Assembly (NCBI GenBank): GCA_009843725.1 | Contig: VYCX01000259.1 | Location: 1-7,600 of the forward strand | Length of the DNA: 7,600 nucleotides | Origin: Boseongicola sp. SB0675_bin_26 | GTDB taxonomy: Bacteria; Pseudomonadota; Alphaproteobacteria; Rhodobacterales; Rhodobacteraceae | Direction: 5' to 3' | Shown here: positions 1 to 7,453 of the stretch, piece by piece | Position numbering within the stretch: the first letter of the stretch is position 1 | Layout: each line of letters starts with the position of its first letter | Translations under genes and position numbers: made by a program | The notes under the pieces: model-generated | What the model saw: the letters and a program-made list of their open reading frames with translations, nothing else | The model's database searches: none | Told to the model about the DNA's origin: nothing

Positions 1-2266
1 GGCGGTTGATGACGTGCGCGGTGTCGGTCGAGCCCGTGAAGCAGACGCCGCCGATCCGGGAATCTGCGGTCAGGGTGGCGCCAATTCCGGAACCTTCGCC
101 AGGCAGGAACTGGATTGCGCCGTCCGGCACGCCGGCCTCGCGCATCCAGGCCGTCGCGCGCGACGCGATCAGCGGCGTCTGCTCAGCGGGTTTCGCAATG
201 ACGGCATTGCCGGCGGCAAGCGCCGCCGCGATCTGCCCGGTGAAAATGGCAAGCGGGAAATTCCACGGGCTGATGCAGACAATGACGCCGCGCGCCACAC
301 AGTTGTCGCCCGCCCGCTCGGCCTCATCCGCATAGTACCGGAGGAAGTCCACGGCCTCACGTATTTCAGCCACCGCATCGATGAGCGTCTTCCCGGCTTC
401 GCGAGCCAGAAGGGCGAACGCCTCGGAGGCGTTGGCCTCGTAGCGGTCAGCGACCCGGCGCAGGACTTCAGCGCGCCTGGGAGCACCCATGGACTCCCAG
501 GCGGGTTGTGCCTCGATCGCTGCCGTAACAACCCTTCGGGCATCGTCGGGATGCGCTTCGACAACTTCTCCGACCACGTCGTCCGGGTCGGCAGGGTTCA
601 TGACCCGGCGTGTCCGGCCGCCATGCGAGCATGGCGAAAGCGGTTCGGCGCTCCATCGGAAGGGAGCGTGGAACGGGTCTCGCCCGGTCTCGATGTCGGC
701 GAGATCGACCGGATCCGTGATGTCCCATCCCCGGCTGTTCAGACGAGGCGCGAAGACGTCCGACGGTTTCGGTATGGCCGGGTTCGGGGCGAAGCCGGCC
801 GCTTCGGCCGCGGCAACCGGATCGCGGGCGATCTCTTCTGCCGTGACCGAGGAATCGACGATTTGATGGACGAACGAGGAATTCGCCCCGTTCTCCAGAA
901 GACGGCGGACCAGGTAGGCCAGCAGGTCCTTGTGGGTGCCGACCGGCGCATAGATGCGGCAGCGCGTGCCCTCGGACCGTCGGATCACGTCGTGAAGCGC
1001 GTCGCCCATGCCGTGAAGCCTCTGGAACTCGAACGAGGATCGATCTCTGCCGGCCATGTGCAGGATTGCGGCGACAGAATGGGCGTTATGGGTCGCAAAC
1101 TGCGGATACACCCGGTCACTCATGGCAAGAAGCCTTCGTGCGGCGGCCAGATAGCTGATGTCCGTATGCGTCTTCCGCGTGAACACCGGGTAGTCCTTCA
1201 GCCCGAGCACTTGGGCGCGCTTGATTTCCGTGTCCCAGTAGGCGCCCTTGACGAGCCGGACCGTGATTCGCCGGTCCAGCCTGGCAGAGAGGTCGTAGAG
1301 CCAGTCGATGGTTGGCAGTGCACGGCGTCCGTAAGCCTGCACGACAACGCCGAATCCGTCCCAGTCCGCAAGCGCAGGAGTGGCAAGCACGCGTTCGGTC
1401 ACGTCAAGCGAGAGATCCAGCCGATCCGCCTCTTCCGCATCGACGTTGAGCCCGATGCCTGCTTCCGCCGCCGCCAGCGCCAGTGGAAGCAGGCGTTCGG
1501 TCATGTCGGGCAACATGGTCTTCGCCTGGCTTCGCTCATATCGTGGATGCAGCGCGGACAGCTTGACGGAAATGCCTGGATTGTCGCGGATCTCGTCACT
1601 CCCGGCCGCACGTGCAATCGCGGAAATTGCCGCCTGGTAGGCTGCGCGGTAGCGCTCGGCGTCGCGTTCCGTGCGGGCAGCTTCGCCCAGCATGTCGAAG
1701 GAATAGGAGCAGCCCTGGCCCGATACCATCGCGCCGCGTTCGATGGCGCTCTCGATGGTCTCGCCAAGAACGAACTGCGCGCCCATTTCCGCCATGGCGT
1801 GCCCCACGGCGGTGCGAACCACGGGTTCGCCCAGTCTGCGGACGAGGGCGTGGAGCGTGCCGGCGACGCCTTCTCCGTCATCATCAAGGATCCGGCCCGT
1901 CAGCATCAAGGCCCATGTAGAGGCATTGACAAGAATGGAGCCGGAATCGCCGACATGCGCCGCCCAGTCATGGGGCGTGATCTTGTCGCGGATCAGCTCG
2001 TCGACCGTCCTTGCGTCCGGCACCCTAAGCATCGCCTCCGCAAGGCACATGAGCGCGACGCCTTCCTTGGTCGAGAGCCCGTATTCGGTCAGGAAGGCCT
2101 CCATCCTGCCTGGCTGGCCGCTGGCGCGCACCTCGTTGACAAGGCGCGCCGCGTGCCTGCCGATGGCGGTCCGATCGGTGGCGTCAAGTGCGGTCGCCTC
2201 AACCAGGCTGCGGACCAGCGCCGACTCCTCGGTCAGGCAGGATGCTCGAATCTTGTCGCGGCTCAT
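1..2266 (-). CDS. putA: Bifunctional proline dehydrogenase / L-glutamate gamma-semialdehyde (P5C) dehydrogenase PutA, 3' end outside window
   Basis: This enzyme oxidises proline to P5C with FAD, then P5C/glutamate semialdehyde to glutamate with NAD+. The 755 visible residues read without a stop. An alpha-helical N-terminal domain (about 15-130, with STKEGVALM at 65-73 and RVPDART at 81-87) leads into the FAD-binding PRODH barrel (about 170-470). The barrel shows SYSFDMLGEAARTE (187-200), VKLSALHPRYE (234-244), RLVKGAYWDTEIKRAQ (337-352) and LLENGANSSFVHQI (456-469). The aldehyde dehydrogenase domain begins at about 550, with SPWNFPLAIFTGQIAAALAAGN (in part) at 666-687, KPAEQTP at 692-698 and FTGST at 743-747. 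The catalytic cysteine should lie just beyond the window. There is no N-terminal ribbon-helix-helix domain, so this copy is not the self-repressing E. coli type. The chosen ATG has an SD-like AGGGA six bases upstream (2273-2277). The gene lies 181 bp downstream of the methyltransferase gene on the same strand. Identification is very secure; whether it shares the upstream transcript is inference. Confidence 0.97.
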   Translation of the reverse strand, partial: MSRDKIRASCLTEESALVRSLVEATALDATDRTAIGRHAARLVNEVRASGQPGRMEAFLTEYGLSTKEGVALMCLAEAMLRVPDARTVDELIRDKITPHDWAAHVGDSGSILVNASTWALMLTGRILDDDGEGVAGTLHALVRRLGEPVVRTAVGHAMAEMGAQFVLGETIESAIERGAMVSGQGCSYSFDMLGEAARTERDAERYRAAYQAAISAIARAAGSDEIRDNPGISVKLSALHPRYERSQAKTMLPDMTERLLPLALAAAEAGIGLNVDAEEADRLDLSLDVTERVLATPALADWDGFGVVVQAYGRRALPTIDWLYDLSARLDRRITVRLVKGAYWDTEIKRAQVLGLKDYPVFTRKTHTDISYLAAARRLLAMSDRVYPQFATHNAHSVAAILHMAGRDRSSFEFQRLHGMGDALHDVIRRSEGTRCRIYAPVGTHKDLLAYLVRRLLENGANSSFVHQIVDSSVTAEEIARDPVAAAEAAGFAPNPAIPKPSDVFAPRLNSRGWDITDPVDLADIETGRDPFHAPFRWSAEPLSPCSHGGRTRRVMNPADPDDVVGEVVEAHPDDARRVVTAAIEAQPAWESMGAPRRAEVLRRVADRYEANASEAFALLAREAGKTLIDAVAEIREAVDFLRYYADEAERAGDNCVARGVIVCISPWNFPLAIFTGQIAAALAAGNAVIAKPAEQTPLIASRATAWMREAGVPDGAIQFLPGEGSGIGATLTADSRIGGVCFTGSTDTAHVINR

Positions 2267-2447
2267 GTCAATTCCCTGCCGAGGCTGGGCCGGCAGCTGC
2301 CCGATGCCAGAGCGGCCTCGTGCCAGTCGGCCAAGCCGTGCCCCGTGCCATGGCCGGAGAGTACAGCAGGCCGTCGGACATCGCAAAGGCCAATGGCTGT
2401 ACGACCCGCTTCCAGGAGCGGGCACAGGCATCGAGGCGCGGCACGCC
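2267..2447 (-). other. Intergenic spacer between methyltransferase gene and putA
   Basis: This 181-bp spacer has the same high G+C as the genes around it. I see a small perfect hairpin at 2405-2422 and the SD-like AGGGA of putA at 2273-2277. I see no convincing -35/-10 pair on the minus strand: a TGTACT hexamer near 2352-2357 has no good -35 partner. It could hold a putA promoter of an unrecognised type, or simply be an untranslated stretch of a longer operon. Confidence 0.5.
2405..2422 (-). terminator. Small hairpin behind the methyltransferase gene (weak terminator candidate)
   Basis: CCCGCT (2405-2410) and AGCGGG (2417-2422) form a perfect 6-bp GC-rich stem with a 6-base loop. It begins about 26 bases past the TGA of the methyltransferase gene. 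No T-run follows on the minus strand, so it is not a classical intrinsic terminator. It could instead be an attenuating or 3'-end-stabilising stem, or chance in GC-rich DNA. Confidence 0.25.
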
Positions 2448-3968
2448 TCAACTCACCGGCGGTGCTCCGCCCTCGGCCGTGCGCCTGGCAATGAAGTCCT
2501 GCATTTCCTCGAAGCGACCATCGGCGGCTTCGGGGGGCCTGAATTCCGCGAGAGCCCGTTTCCAGACATTGGTTGCGCGGGCCGTGGCGTCCTGTGCGCC
2601 ACGCTCGTTCCACGTTCCGAAGTTCGCGTAGTCGTGAACCAGGGGTTCGTAGAATTCGGTGCGGTAACGGGCCATCGTCTGGGCGGCAGAGAAGAAATGT
2701 CCGCTGGGCGCGACTTCCGCAAGTGCATCGAATCCGATCTCGTCCGTTCCGGCACGACCGCCTGCGCAGAGTTCCGCGATCATGTTCAGGATCTCGACGT
2801 CCGTCACGAGCTTTTCGTAGGACACCGTCAGGCCGCCCTCCAGCCAGCCTGCGGCATGAATGATGACTGTGGCGCCCGCCAGCAGGCAGCCCCAGAGGCC
2901 CAACTGGTTCTCGTTCGCGGCCTGCACGTCGTTGAGATTGGCCGCAGAGCCTGCAGCTGAGCGCCAGGGCAGGCCCGTCAATCTCGCGAGCTGCCCCGCC
3001 GCCAGCGACGCCTGGAAATGCGCAGGCGTTCCGAAGGCGGGCGATCCGGATCTCATGTCGACATTCGAAGTGAACGTGCCGTAGCAGACTGGCGCACCCG
3101 GTCTCGCAAGCTGGGTCAGCGTGATCGCGGCCAACGCTTCGGCATGGGAGAGCGTGATCGACCCCGCGACCGTGATCGGCGCCATCGCGCCCATCAACGT
3201 GAATGGTGTGACGATCGACATCTGCCCGTTCCGCGCGAAGTCGATCAATCCCTGCGCCATCGGGACGTCCAAAGTGCGTGGACTGTTGGTGTTGACAATG
3301 GTGTAGCAGTGGGGTTCGGCCTGGAAAGCGCTGTCCGAAAGGCCCCGAAAGCCCGCCAGCATCTCGAAGCTGTCCAGAGCCTGCGGCGTGCCGCGCGAGA
3401 AGACGAAGGGGAACTTGTCGGACAGCGCGAGCTGCGCCTCCAGCGTGAAATAGTGTCGCACGTGCGTTTCCACGTCCTGCGGCTCGACCAGTGGCGGCAG
3501 CATCTGGAGCACGTCGTAGTGATGCGTGAGCTGGATCAGTTCGCGAAAGTCCCGCGCCGTGCCGGGGCGACGGCCACGTTCACGGTCGGTGGCATGCGGC
3601 GCGCCGGCACCCGGCTGAAACACGAGCCGTCCTTGTTCAAGCACGACGTCCCGTTCGCGCGAGCCGGCCCGGCAGGTGATGGATCGGGGCGCGGAAGCCA
3701 GGGCTGCATCGACCATCTCGCGGCCGATATGCACCATCTCGTTCTCGACGCGGGCACCACCCGTTCGGTAGATCTCCCTTGCCTCGGGCAGGAGCACCTT
3801 GATCCCGAGATCCTCCAGTGCGCGAAGGGCCGTCGCATGCATGTCTGCGATGTATTCGGCCTCGAAGAGGTCCATGACCGGGAACGGGTTGCGCAGGCGC
3901 CTGTAATCGACGTCTCGCTTCGGCCGGGGTCCGGCCGTGGGCGAAGTGCGGCCCGTTCGCCGCGCCAT
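2448..3968 (-). CDS. MttB-superfamily (trimethylamine methyltransferase-like) protein, non-pyrrolysine type
   Basis: The 506-residue protein has the full length expected of the MttB family, whose characterised members move a methyl group from a methylated amine to a cobalamin-binding protein. The N-terminus is basic (first 25 residues), as in many proteobacterial members. Family features follow: NPFPVMDLFEAEYIADMH (27-44), ALEDLGIKVL (50-59), the barrel segment GAMAPITVAGSITLSHAEAL (260-279), NLNDVQAANE (344-353), HAAGWLEGGLTVSYEKLVTD (371-390), and the C-terminal GHFFSAAQTMARYRTEFYEP (423-442) with WNERGAQD. There is no in-frame stop, hence no amber codon for pyrrolysine, so it belongs with the glycine betaine / proline betaine type rather than the archaeal trimethylamine enzymes. 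Its ATG shares its A with the TGA of the upstream flavoprotein gene (TGATG) and has only a weak SD, which indicates translational coupling. No corrinoid protein gene is seen in the window. Family is secure; substrate is unknown, with proline betaine or glycine betaine as best guesses. Confidence 0.92.
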   Translation of the reverse strand: MARRTGRTSPTAGPRPKRDVDYRRLRNPFPVMDLFEAEYIADMHATALRALEDLGIKVLLPEAREIYRTGGARVENEMVHIGREMVDAALASAPRSITCRAGSRERDVVLEQGRLVFQPGAGAPHATDRERGRRPGTARDFRELIQLTHHYDVLQMLPPLVEPQDVETHVRHYFTLEAQLALSDKFPFVFSRGTPQALDSFEMLAGFRGLSDSAFQAEPHCYTIVNTNSPRTLDVPMAQGLIDFARNGQMSIVTPFTLMGAMAPITVAGSITLSHAEALAAITLTQLARPGAPVCYGTFTSNVDMRSGSPAFGTPAHFQASLAAGQLARLTGLPWRSAAGSAANLNDVQAANENQLGLWGCLLAGATVIIHAAGWLEGGLTVSYEKLVTDVEILNMIAELCAGGRAGTDEIGFDALAEVAPSGHFFSAAQTMARYRTEFYEPLVHDYANFGTWNERGAQDATARATNVWKRALAEFRPPEAADGRFEEMQDFIARRTAEGGAPPVS

Positions 3969-6376
3969 CAGCCGCGCATCGCCTTGCCGTCCGGGTCGTA
4001 GGGCGATTGCGGGATCACCCTTGCCGCACGCTCCATGCCGACCACGTGAACCGCGAGCTCGGAACCTTCCATTGCAACGTCACGGTTGATCATGGCCATT
4101 GCGAGCGACTTTCCGACAGTGTGGCCATAGCCGCCTGACGTGACAAATCCGACCAGGTTCCCGTCCTGCCAAACCGGTTCGTAGCCGCTTGCGTCGGCGT
4201 CTGTCGCATTGACTTCCAGCGTTACGACCCTTCGGTTCGGACCGTTGCCGTCGCGCTCCGCGACGGCCGCTTCGCGTCCGACGAAATCGCCCTTGTCCCA
4301 GGCGATCCAGCGGTCCATGCCGGTTTCGCCAGGCGTGTAATCCTGCCGGAATTCCGCCGACCATATGCCGAACGACTTCTCGAGCCTGAGCGACAGCATC
4401 GCGTTGAATCCGTATTCCTGAATCCCGGTCGCCTTGCCCGCCTCGAGCAGCATGCGCCGCAGCATCACGTGATCGCCAAATCGGCAGTTGATTTCGTATC
4501 CCAGTTCGCCAGCCACCGACATTCTCGCAACCCGCGCGCCGGCCAGGCCGACGTCGAGCTTTGCGCAGCCCATGAACGGAATGTCGCCGATGTCTTCGTG
4601 CACGACCTCTTGCAGCACCTTTCGCGAGTTCGGCCCCGTCAGGGCGAAGCCGGCAACCTCCTCGCCGAGGTCGCGGACGTGGACGCCGTCGGTCAGGTGG
4701 TCGCTGAACCACCGCATGTGCCATGCGCGGAGATAGTAGGATCCCATGATCCACCAGGTCCCGTCGCCCCAGTTCAGCAATGTCAGGTCGCCCTTGAGGC
4801 GACCGTTTCCGGACAGCATTGGCGCAAGCCGCGCCTGTCCCGGGCCTGGAAGCCTGGACGCCAACAGGTTGTCGAGCCATGTCTCCGCGCCCGGCCCCGT
4901 GACCTCGTAGCGCGAAAACCCCGTGATATCGACCATGCCGACATTCGCGCGCACGTTCCGGCACTCGGCGGCCACGATGTCGTGCGCGTTCGAGCGCTTG
5001 AGCGTCAGGCTTTCGACAAAGTCTTCGGACGGCGCGAAGTAGAGCGGCGCTTCCAGATCCCAGCTCACGCCCCAGCGGCAGCCTGCCTGCGTCATCGCGT
5101 CATGCGCTGGTGCCATCTTGAGGGGCCGGCCGGCCGGCAGCTGTTCGTTGGGATAGGACATGACGAATCGGCGCGAATAGAACTGGCCGGTGGTCTGGCG
5201 GATGTATTCGCGGTTCTCGGCGAACGGACCGTAGCGCGCGACATCCATCGACCAGGCGTCGGCCTCCGGCTCGCCGTGAATCATCCATTCGGCCAGGGTC
5301 TTGCCGACGCCGCCGCCCTGCAGGAATCCCGCCATGACCGCGCAGGCGCACCAATAGCCGGGCTTGCCGGCCACGGGGCCGACGAGCGGATTGCCGTCCG
5401 GGCTGAACGTGAATGCGCCGTTCACCCAGGTCTTGATGCCGACATCCTGGATGGCCGGATACCGCTCGAAGCCGAGCGTCACCTCGTTCTCGATCCGGTC
5501 AAGCTGTTCCTGGAAGAGTTCCATTCCGTAGTCCCATGGTGCGCCATCCATGGCCCAATGCTCGTGGTCGATCTCGTATATGCCTACCAGGACGCCATTC
5601 TGGTCCTGTCGCATGTAGGTGAAGCCCTCGAGATCGACCGTCATCGGCATCTCGAATTCGCACGCGGCGACTTCGGGGATCGTGTCGGTGACGAGATAAT
5701 GGTGCTTGAGCGGCGACACCGGCAGCTCGATCCCCGCCATGCGGCCGACCTGCTTGGCCCAGAGGCCCGCGGCATTGACCACGTGCGCGCAGGTGGTCGT
5801 GCCCTTGTCGGTCACGACCTGCCAGCCATCGGCGGTCCGGACCAGTTCCTCGACCTTTGTATGCTCGATGACTTCGGCGCCGCGCTTGCGTGCAGCACCT
5901 GCATAGGCATGCACGGTGCCGGTCGTGTCGAGATACCCCTCGCGGTCGGCCCACATGGCGCCGAGGACGCCGTTCGTCGACATGATCGGGCAACGCTTCC
6001 GGGCTTCTTCCGGCGTGATCAGTTCGCAATCGTGGATGCCGATCGACTGGAAGACACGATAGGTCGCCTGCAGCCATTCCCAACGTTCGGGCGTTCCGGC
6101 AAGGGTCAGGCCTCCGGTCATGTGCATGCCGATGTCCTGTCCCGATTCCCTTTCGATCTCTGACAGCAGGTCGATCGTGTAGGCTTGAAGCGCGGCCATG
6201 TTCGGGTCCGCGTTCAGGGCGTGGAACCCGCCCGCCGCGTGCCAGGAGGATCCGGCGGTCAGCACCGAGCGTTCAAGGAGGCAGATGTCGGTCCAGCCGG
6301 ATTTCGCAAGGTGGTAGAGAACCGATGAGCCGACGACGCCGCCCCCGATCACGACGACACGATAGTGCGATTTCAT
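3968..6376 (-). CDS. FAD-dependent amine dehydrogenase with GcvT (folate-binding) domain, dimethylglycine/sarcosine dehydrogenase-like
   Basis: This 802-residue flavoprotein probably oxidises an N-methyl tertiary or secondary amine and passes the C1 unit to tetrahydrofolate as 5,10-methylene-THF. Residues 5-365 are a DAO-type FAD domain with the dinucleotide motif VVVIGGGVVGSS (7-18). TAGSSWHAAGG (40-50) carries His46, at the position where mammalian dimethylglycine and sarcosine dehydrogenases attach FAD covalently. FSPDGNPLVGP (324-334) and GFLQGGGVGKTLAEW (350-364) close the domain. A middle domain (about 370-425) links to a GCV_T domain (about 440-700) with NGRLKGDLTLL (524-534; Asp530 may be the folate-site acid), TGPNSRKVL (580-588) and GELGYEI (623-629). 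The GCV_T C-terminal barrel ends with TSGGYGHTVGKSLAMAMI (746-763). The start at 6376 is preferred because GGAGG lies six bases upstream and family similarity begins at once; an ATG at 6448 would add 24 unlike residues. The gene overlaps the next gene by one base. Exact substrate (dimethylglycine, sarcosine, N-methylproline) is open. Confidence 0.93.
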   Translation of the reverse strand: MKSHYRVVVIGGGVVGSSVLYHLAKSGWTDICLLERSVLTAGSSWHAAGGFHALNADPNMAALQAYTIDLLSEIERESGQDIGMHMTGGLTLAGTPERWEWLQATYRVFQSIGIHDCELITPEEARKRCPIMSTNGVLGAMWADREGYLDTTGTVHAYAGAARKRGAEVIEHTKVEELVRTADGWQVVTDKGTTTCAHVVNAAGLWAKQVGRMAGIELPVSPLKHHYLVTDTIPEVAACEFEMPMTVDLEGFTYMRQDQNGVLVGIYEIDHEHWAMDGAPWDYGMELFQEQLDRIENEVTLGFERYPAIQDVGIKTWVNGAFTFSPDGNPLVGPVAGKPGYWCACAVMAGFLQGGGVGKTLAEWMIHGEPEADAWSMDVARYGPFAENREYIRQTTGQFYSRRFVMSYPNEQLPAGRPLKMAPAHDAMTQAGCRWGVSWDLEAPLYFAPSEDFVESLTLKRSNAHDIVAAECRNVRANVGMVDITGFSRYEVTGPGAETWLDNLLASRLPGPGQARLAPMLSGNGRLKGDLTLLNWGDGTWWIMGSYYLRAWHMRWFSDHLTDGVHVRDLGEEVAGFALTGPNSRKVLQEVVHEDIGDIPFMGCAKLDVGLAGARVARMSVAGELGYEINCRFGDHVMLRRMLLEAGKATGIQEYGFNAMLSLRLEKSFGIWSAEFRQDYTPGETGMDRWIAWDKGDFVGREAAVAERDGNGPNRRVVTLEVNATDADASGYEPVWQDGNLVGFVTSGGYGHTVGKSLAMAMINRDVAMEGSELAVHVVGMERAARVIPQSPYDPDGKAMRG

Positions 6377-6382
6377 TTCATG

Positions 6383-6387
6383 CCTCC
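6383..6387 (-). promoter_or_regulatory. Shine-Dalgarno site deciding the flavoprotein start
   Basis: A perfect GGAGG on the minus strand is followed by CATGAA and then the ATG at 6376. A second ATG within that spacer (6381) is in another frame and meets TGA after one codon. The spacing supports initiation at 6376 rather than at the upstream in-frame ATG at 6448. Confidence 0.8.
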
Positions 6388-6416
6388 AAGGAACCTGTCG
6401 GCGCGAAGTCACCACT

Positions 6417-6465
6417 CCTGAACCTGCCTGTCCAGAACTTTCCTTCACCTGCGTGCAGGTTCAGG
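6417..6465. repeat. Perfect 11-bp inverted repeat upstream of the flavoprotein gene, with a third ACCTGC half-site
   Basis: CCTGAACCTGC (6417-6427) is repeated as its exact reverse complement GCAGGTTCAGG (6455-6465), separated by 27 bases. Within the spacer, ACCTGC recurs at 6447-6452 and forms a tight palindrome with the right arm, ACCTGC-GT-GCAGGT (6447-6460). The unit ACCTGCnTG is thus present twice in direct orientation 25 bp apart and once inverted. It lies 41-89 bp upstream of the flavoprotein ATG, where an operator would sit. No T-run follows, so it is not an obvious terminator. Which protein binds it, if any, is unknown. Confidence 0.6.
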
Positions 6466-6555
6466 CATCCGAGTTTCCGGTGTCCAGGGTGTCCCCGAGT
6501 GCCCGTCCCGAAGTTTCGTCGTGCGGAAGGGCCCGCTGCCAGCCTGCATCGTCGG

Positions 6556-6580
6556 TTCGGGCGGCGACCAGGTGCCCGAA
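6556..6580 (-). terminator. Stem-loop behind the IclR-family gene (possible terminator)
   Basis: TTCGGGC (6556-6562) and GCCCGAA (6574-6580) are perfect complements with an 11-base loop, and with one bulged base the stem extends to nine pairs (GG/CC). It begins about 20 bases after the regulator stop codon. No T-run follows on the minus strand, so termination activity is uncertain. Confidence 0.35.
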
Positions 6581-6600
6581 GCCGGCGGTCACTCCCCGCA

Positions 6601-7428
6601 TCAGCCTTCCCAAGTCTCGCTCGCCAACGGACCCTGTTCGTCCGGGTGCGGGCGTTCGTCCAGATCGAAGATCACGGCAGTCAGGCGTTCGGAGGCGTCG
6701 TGAAGGAGAGGCGCGAGAGCCACGAGCTTCTCAAGCGAAAGCCGCTGGACCGGCCCGTGCGTCGCAAGCGAGGCAAAGTAGCGACCCGATCGATCACGCA
6801 CCGGCACCGCAACGGCGACCATGGCGTCAAGGAATTCCTCGTTGTCGAGCGCATATCCCTGCCGGGCGACCGTCGCGAGTTCGTCCATGAGGTCGTCGAC
6901 ATTCGTGATCGTGTTTCTGGTCAAGGGATCAAGCCTGATCCCACTCAGGACCCGTCGTCTTTCGGCAACCGGCAGCGTGGCGAGGAACGCCTTGCCGCTG
7001 GCGGTGCAGTGGAAGGGAACGTGGCTGCCGACAGGCAGCTGGATCCGGAATGGCCAGTTCGTCTCGACGCGGTCCTTGTAGCTCATGCCCGGATCCTCGG
7101 GCATGACGAAATTCACCGTTTCGCCCACATGGTCGGCAACGGACTTCAGGATCTGGTGCCTCGCAATGTGGCCTGACGAGATGTGCAGGATGCCAGAGGC
7201 CATTTCGCGCGCCCGCCGTCCGGGACGCAGATGCCCGCGTTTCGCGTCGCGTGCAAGGTAGCCTTCGTCGACCAGGGTGTTGCAGAGCCGGTGCGCCGTC
7301 TGTTTCGGCAGCCCCACGAGCCGGCCGATTTCCGCCGCCGGCAGCGGCCCGCTCTGCCGCCCCATGGCTTCGAGCACGAGCATCGCGCGCAGGTTCGTGG
7401 GAATGCGTGCGCCGCCATTCTTCGGCAT
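6601..7428 (-). CDS. IclR-family transcriptional regulator
   Basis: The 275-residue protein has the normal length and layout of the IclR family. An N-terminal winged helix-turn-helix (about 12-70) has its recognition region in PAAEIGRLVGLPKQTAHRLC (30-49), followed by NTLVDEGYLARD. An IclR effector-binding domain (about 80-255) shows the typical HCTASGKAFLATL (140-152) and GYALDNEEFLDAMVAVAVPV (191-210). The ligand is probably a small metabolite of the pathway; it cannot be named from sequence. The ATG at 7428 is preceded by GGGGA nine bases upstream. The gene is divergent from the GMC oxidoreductase gene, and their shared AT-rich gap carries two palindromes, which fits autoregulation plus control of the divergent gene. 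It is also upstream of and in the same direction as the demethylase genes, so it is the likely local regulator. Family call is secure; targets are inference. Confidence 0.95.
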   Translation of the reverse strand: MPKNGGARIPTNLRAMLVLEAMGRQSGPLPAAEIGRLVGLPKQTAHRLCNTLVDEGYLARDAKRGHLRPGRRAREMASGILHISSGHIARHQILKSVADHVGETVNFVMPEDPGMSYKDRVETNWPFRIQLPVGSHVPFHCTASGKAFLATLPVAERRRVLSGIRLDPLTRNTITNVDDLMDELATVARQGYALDNEEFLDAMVAVAVPVRDRSGRYFASLATHGPVQRLSLEKLVALAPLLHDASERLTAVIFDLDERPHPDEQGPLASETWEG

Positions 7429-7453
7429 GCCGGTCTTTCCCCATTCAACTTGC

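Larger units (their letters stand above)
6377..6600 (-). promoter_or_regulatory. 224-bp intergenic region: probable regulatory region of the demethylase operon
   Basis: This gap between the IclR-family gene and the flavoprotein gene contains, in the direction of transcription, a stem-loop just past the regulator stop (6556-6580), the 11-bp inverted repeat (6417-6465) and the GGAGG ribosome binding site (6383-6387). I could not find a convincing sigma-70 -35/-10 pair. The long spacing and the repeats suggest separate initiation for the demethylase genes, but read-through from the regulator gene is also possible. Confidence 0.45.

Noticed and set aside
14..2494. Very long plus-strand open frame (826 codons) opposite putA
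   Set aside because: It is the antisense shadow of putA, common in GC-rich DNA. The minus strand reads a canonical PutA with all expected motifs, while the plus-strand translation is rich in Arg/Gly/Ala with no recognisable domain.
2263..2613. Minus-strand open frame across the methyltransferase-putA gap, ending in an ATGA overlap with putA and containing SGHGTGHGLADWHEAAL, which recalls the GHG..HE region of M24 peptidases
   Set aside because: It starts inside the methyltransferase gene in another frame, has no ATG or GTG start within the gap, and the resemblance does not extend to either side of the short motif. Probably chance in GC-rich DNA; a protein search of the gap in this frame would settle whether it is a gene remnant.
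3018..4001. Plus-strand open frame of 327 codons opposite the methyltransferase gene
   Set aside because: It is an antisense shadow with composition typical of reverse-strand frames, and the minus strand carries a full-length MttB-family protein.
4469..6163. Plus-strand open frame of 564 codons opposite the flavoprotein gene
   Set aside because: It lies wholly opposite a well-supported DAO/GcvT protein, and its translation shows no domain I recognise.
6377..6448. N-terminal extension of the flavoprotein to the ATG at 6448
   Set aside because: The extra 24 residues do not resemble the family, the frame crosses the ribosome binding site GGAGG at 6383-6387, and that site is correctly spaced for the ATG at 6376.
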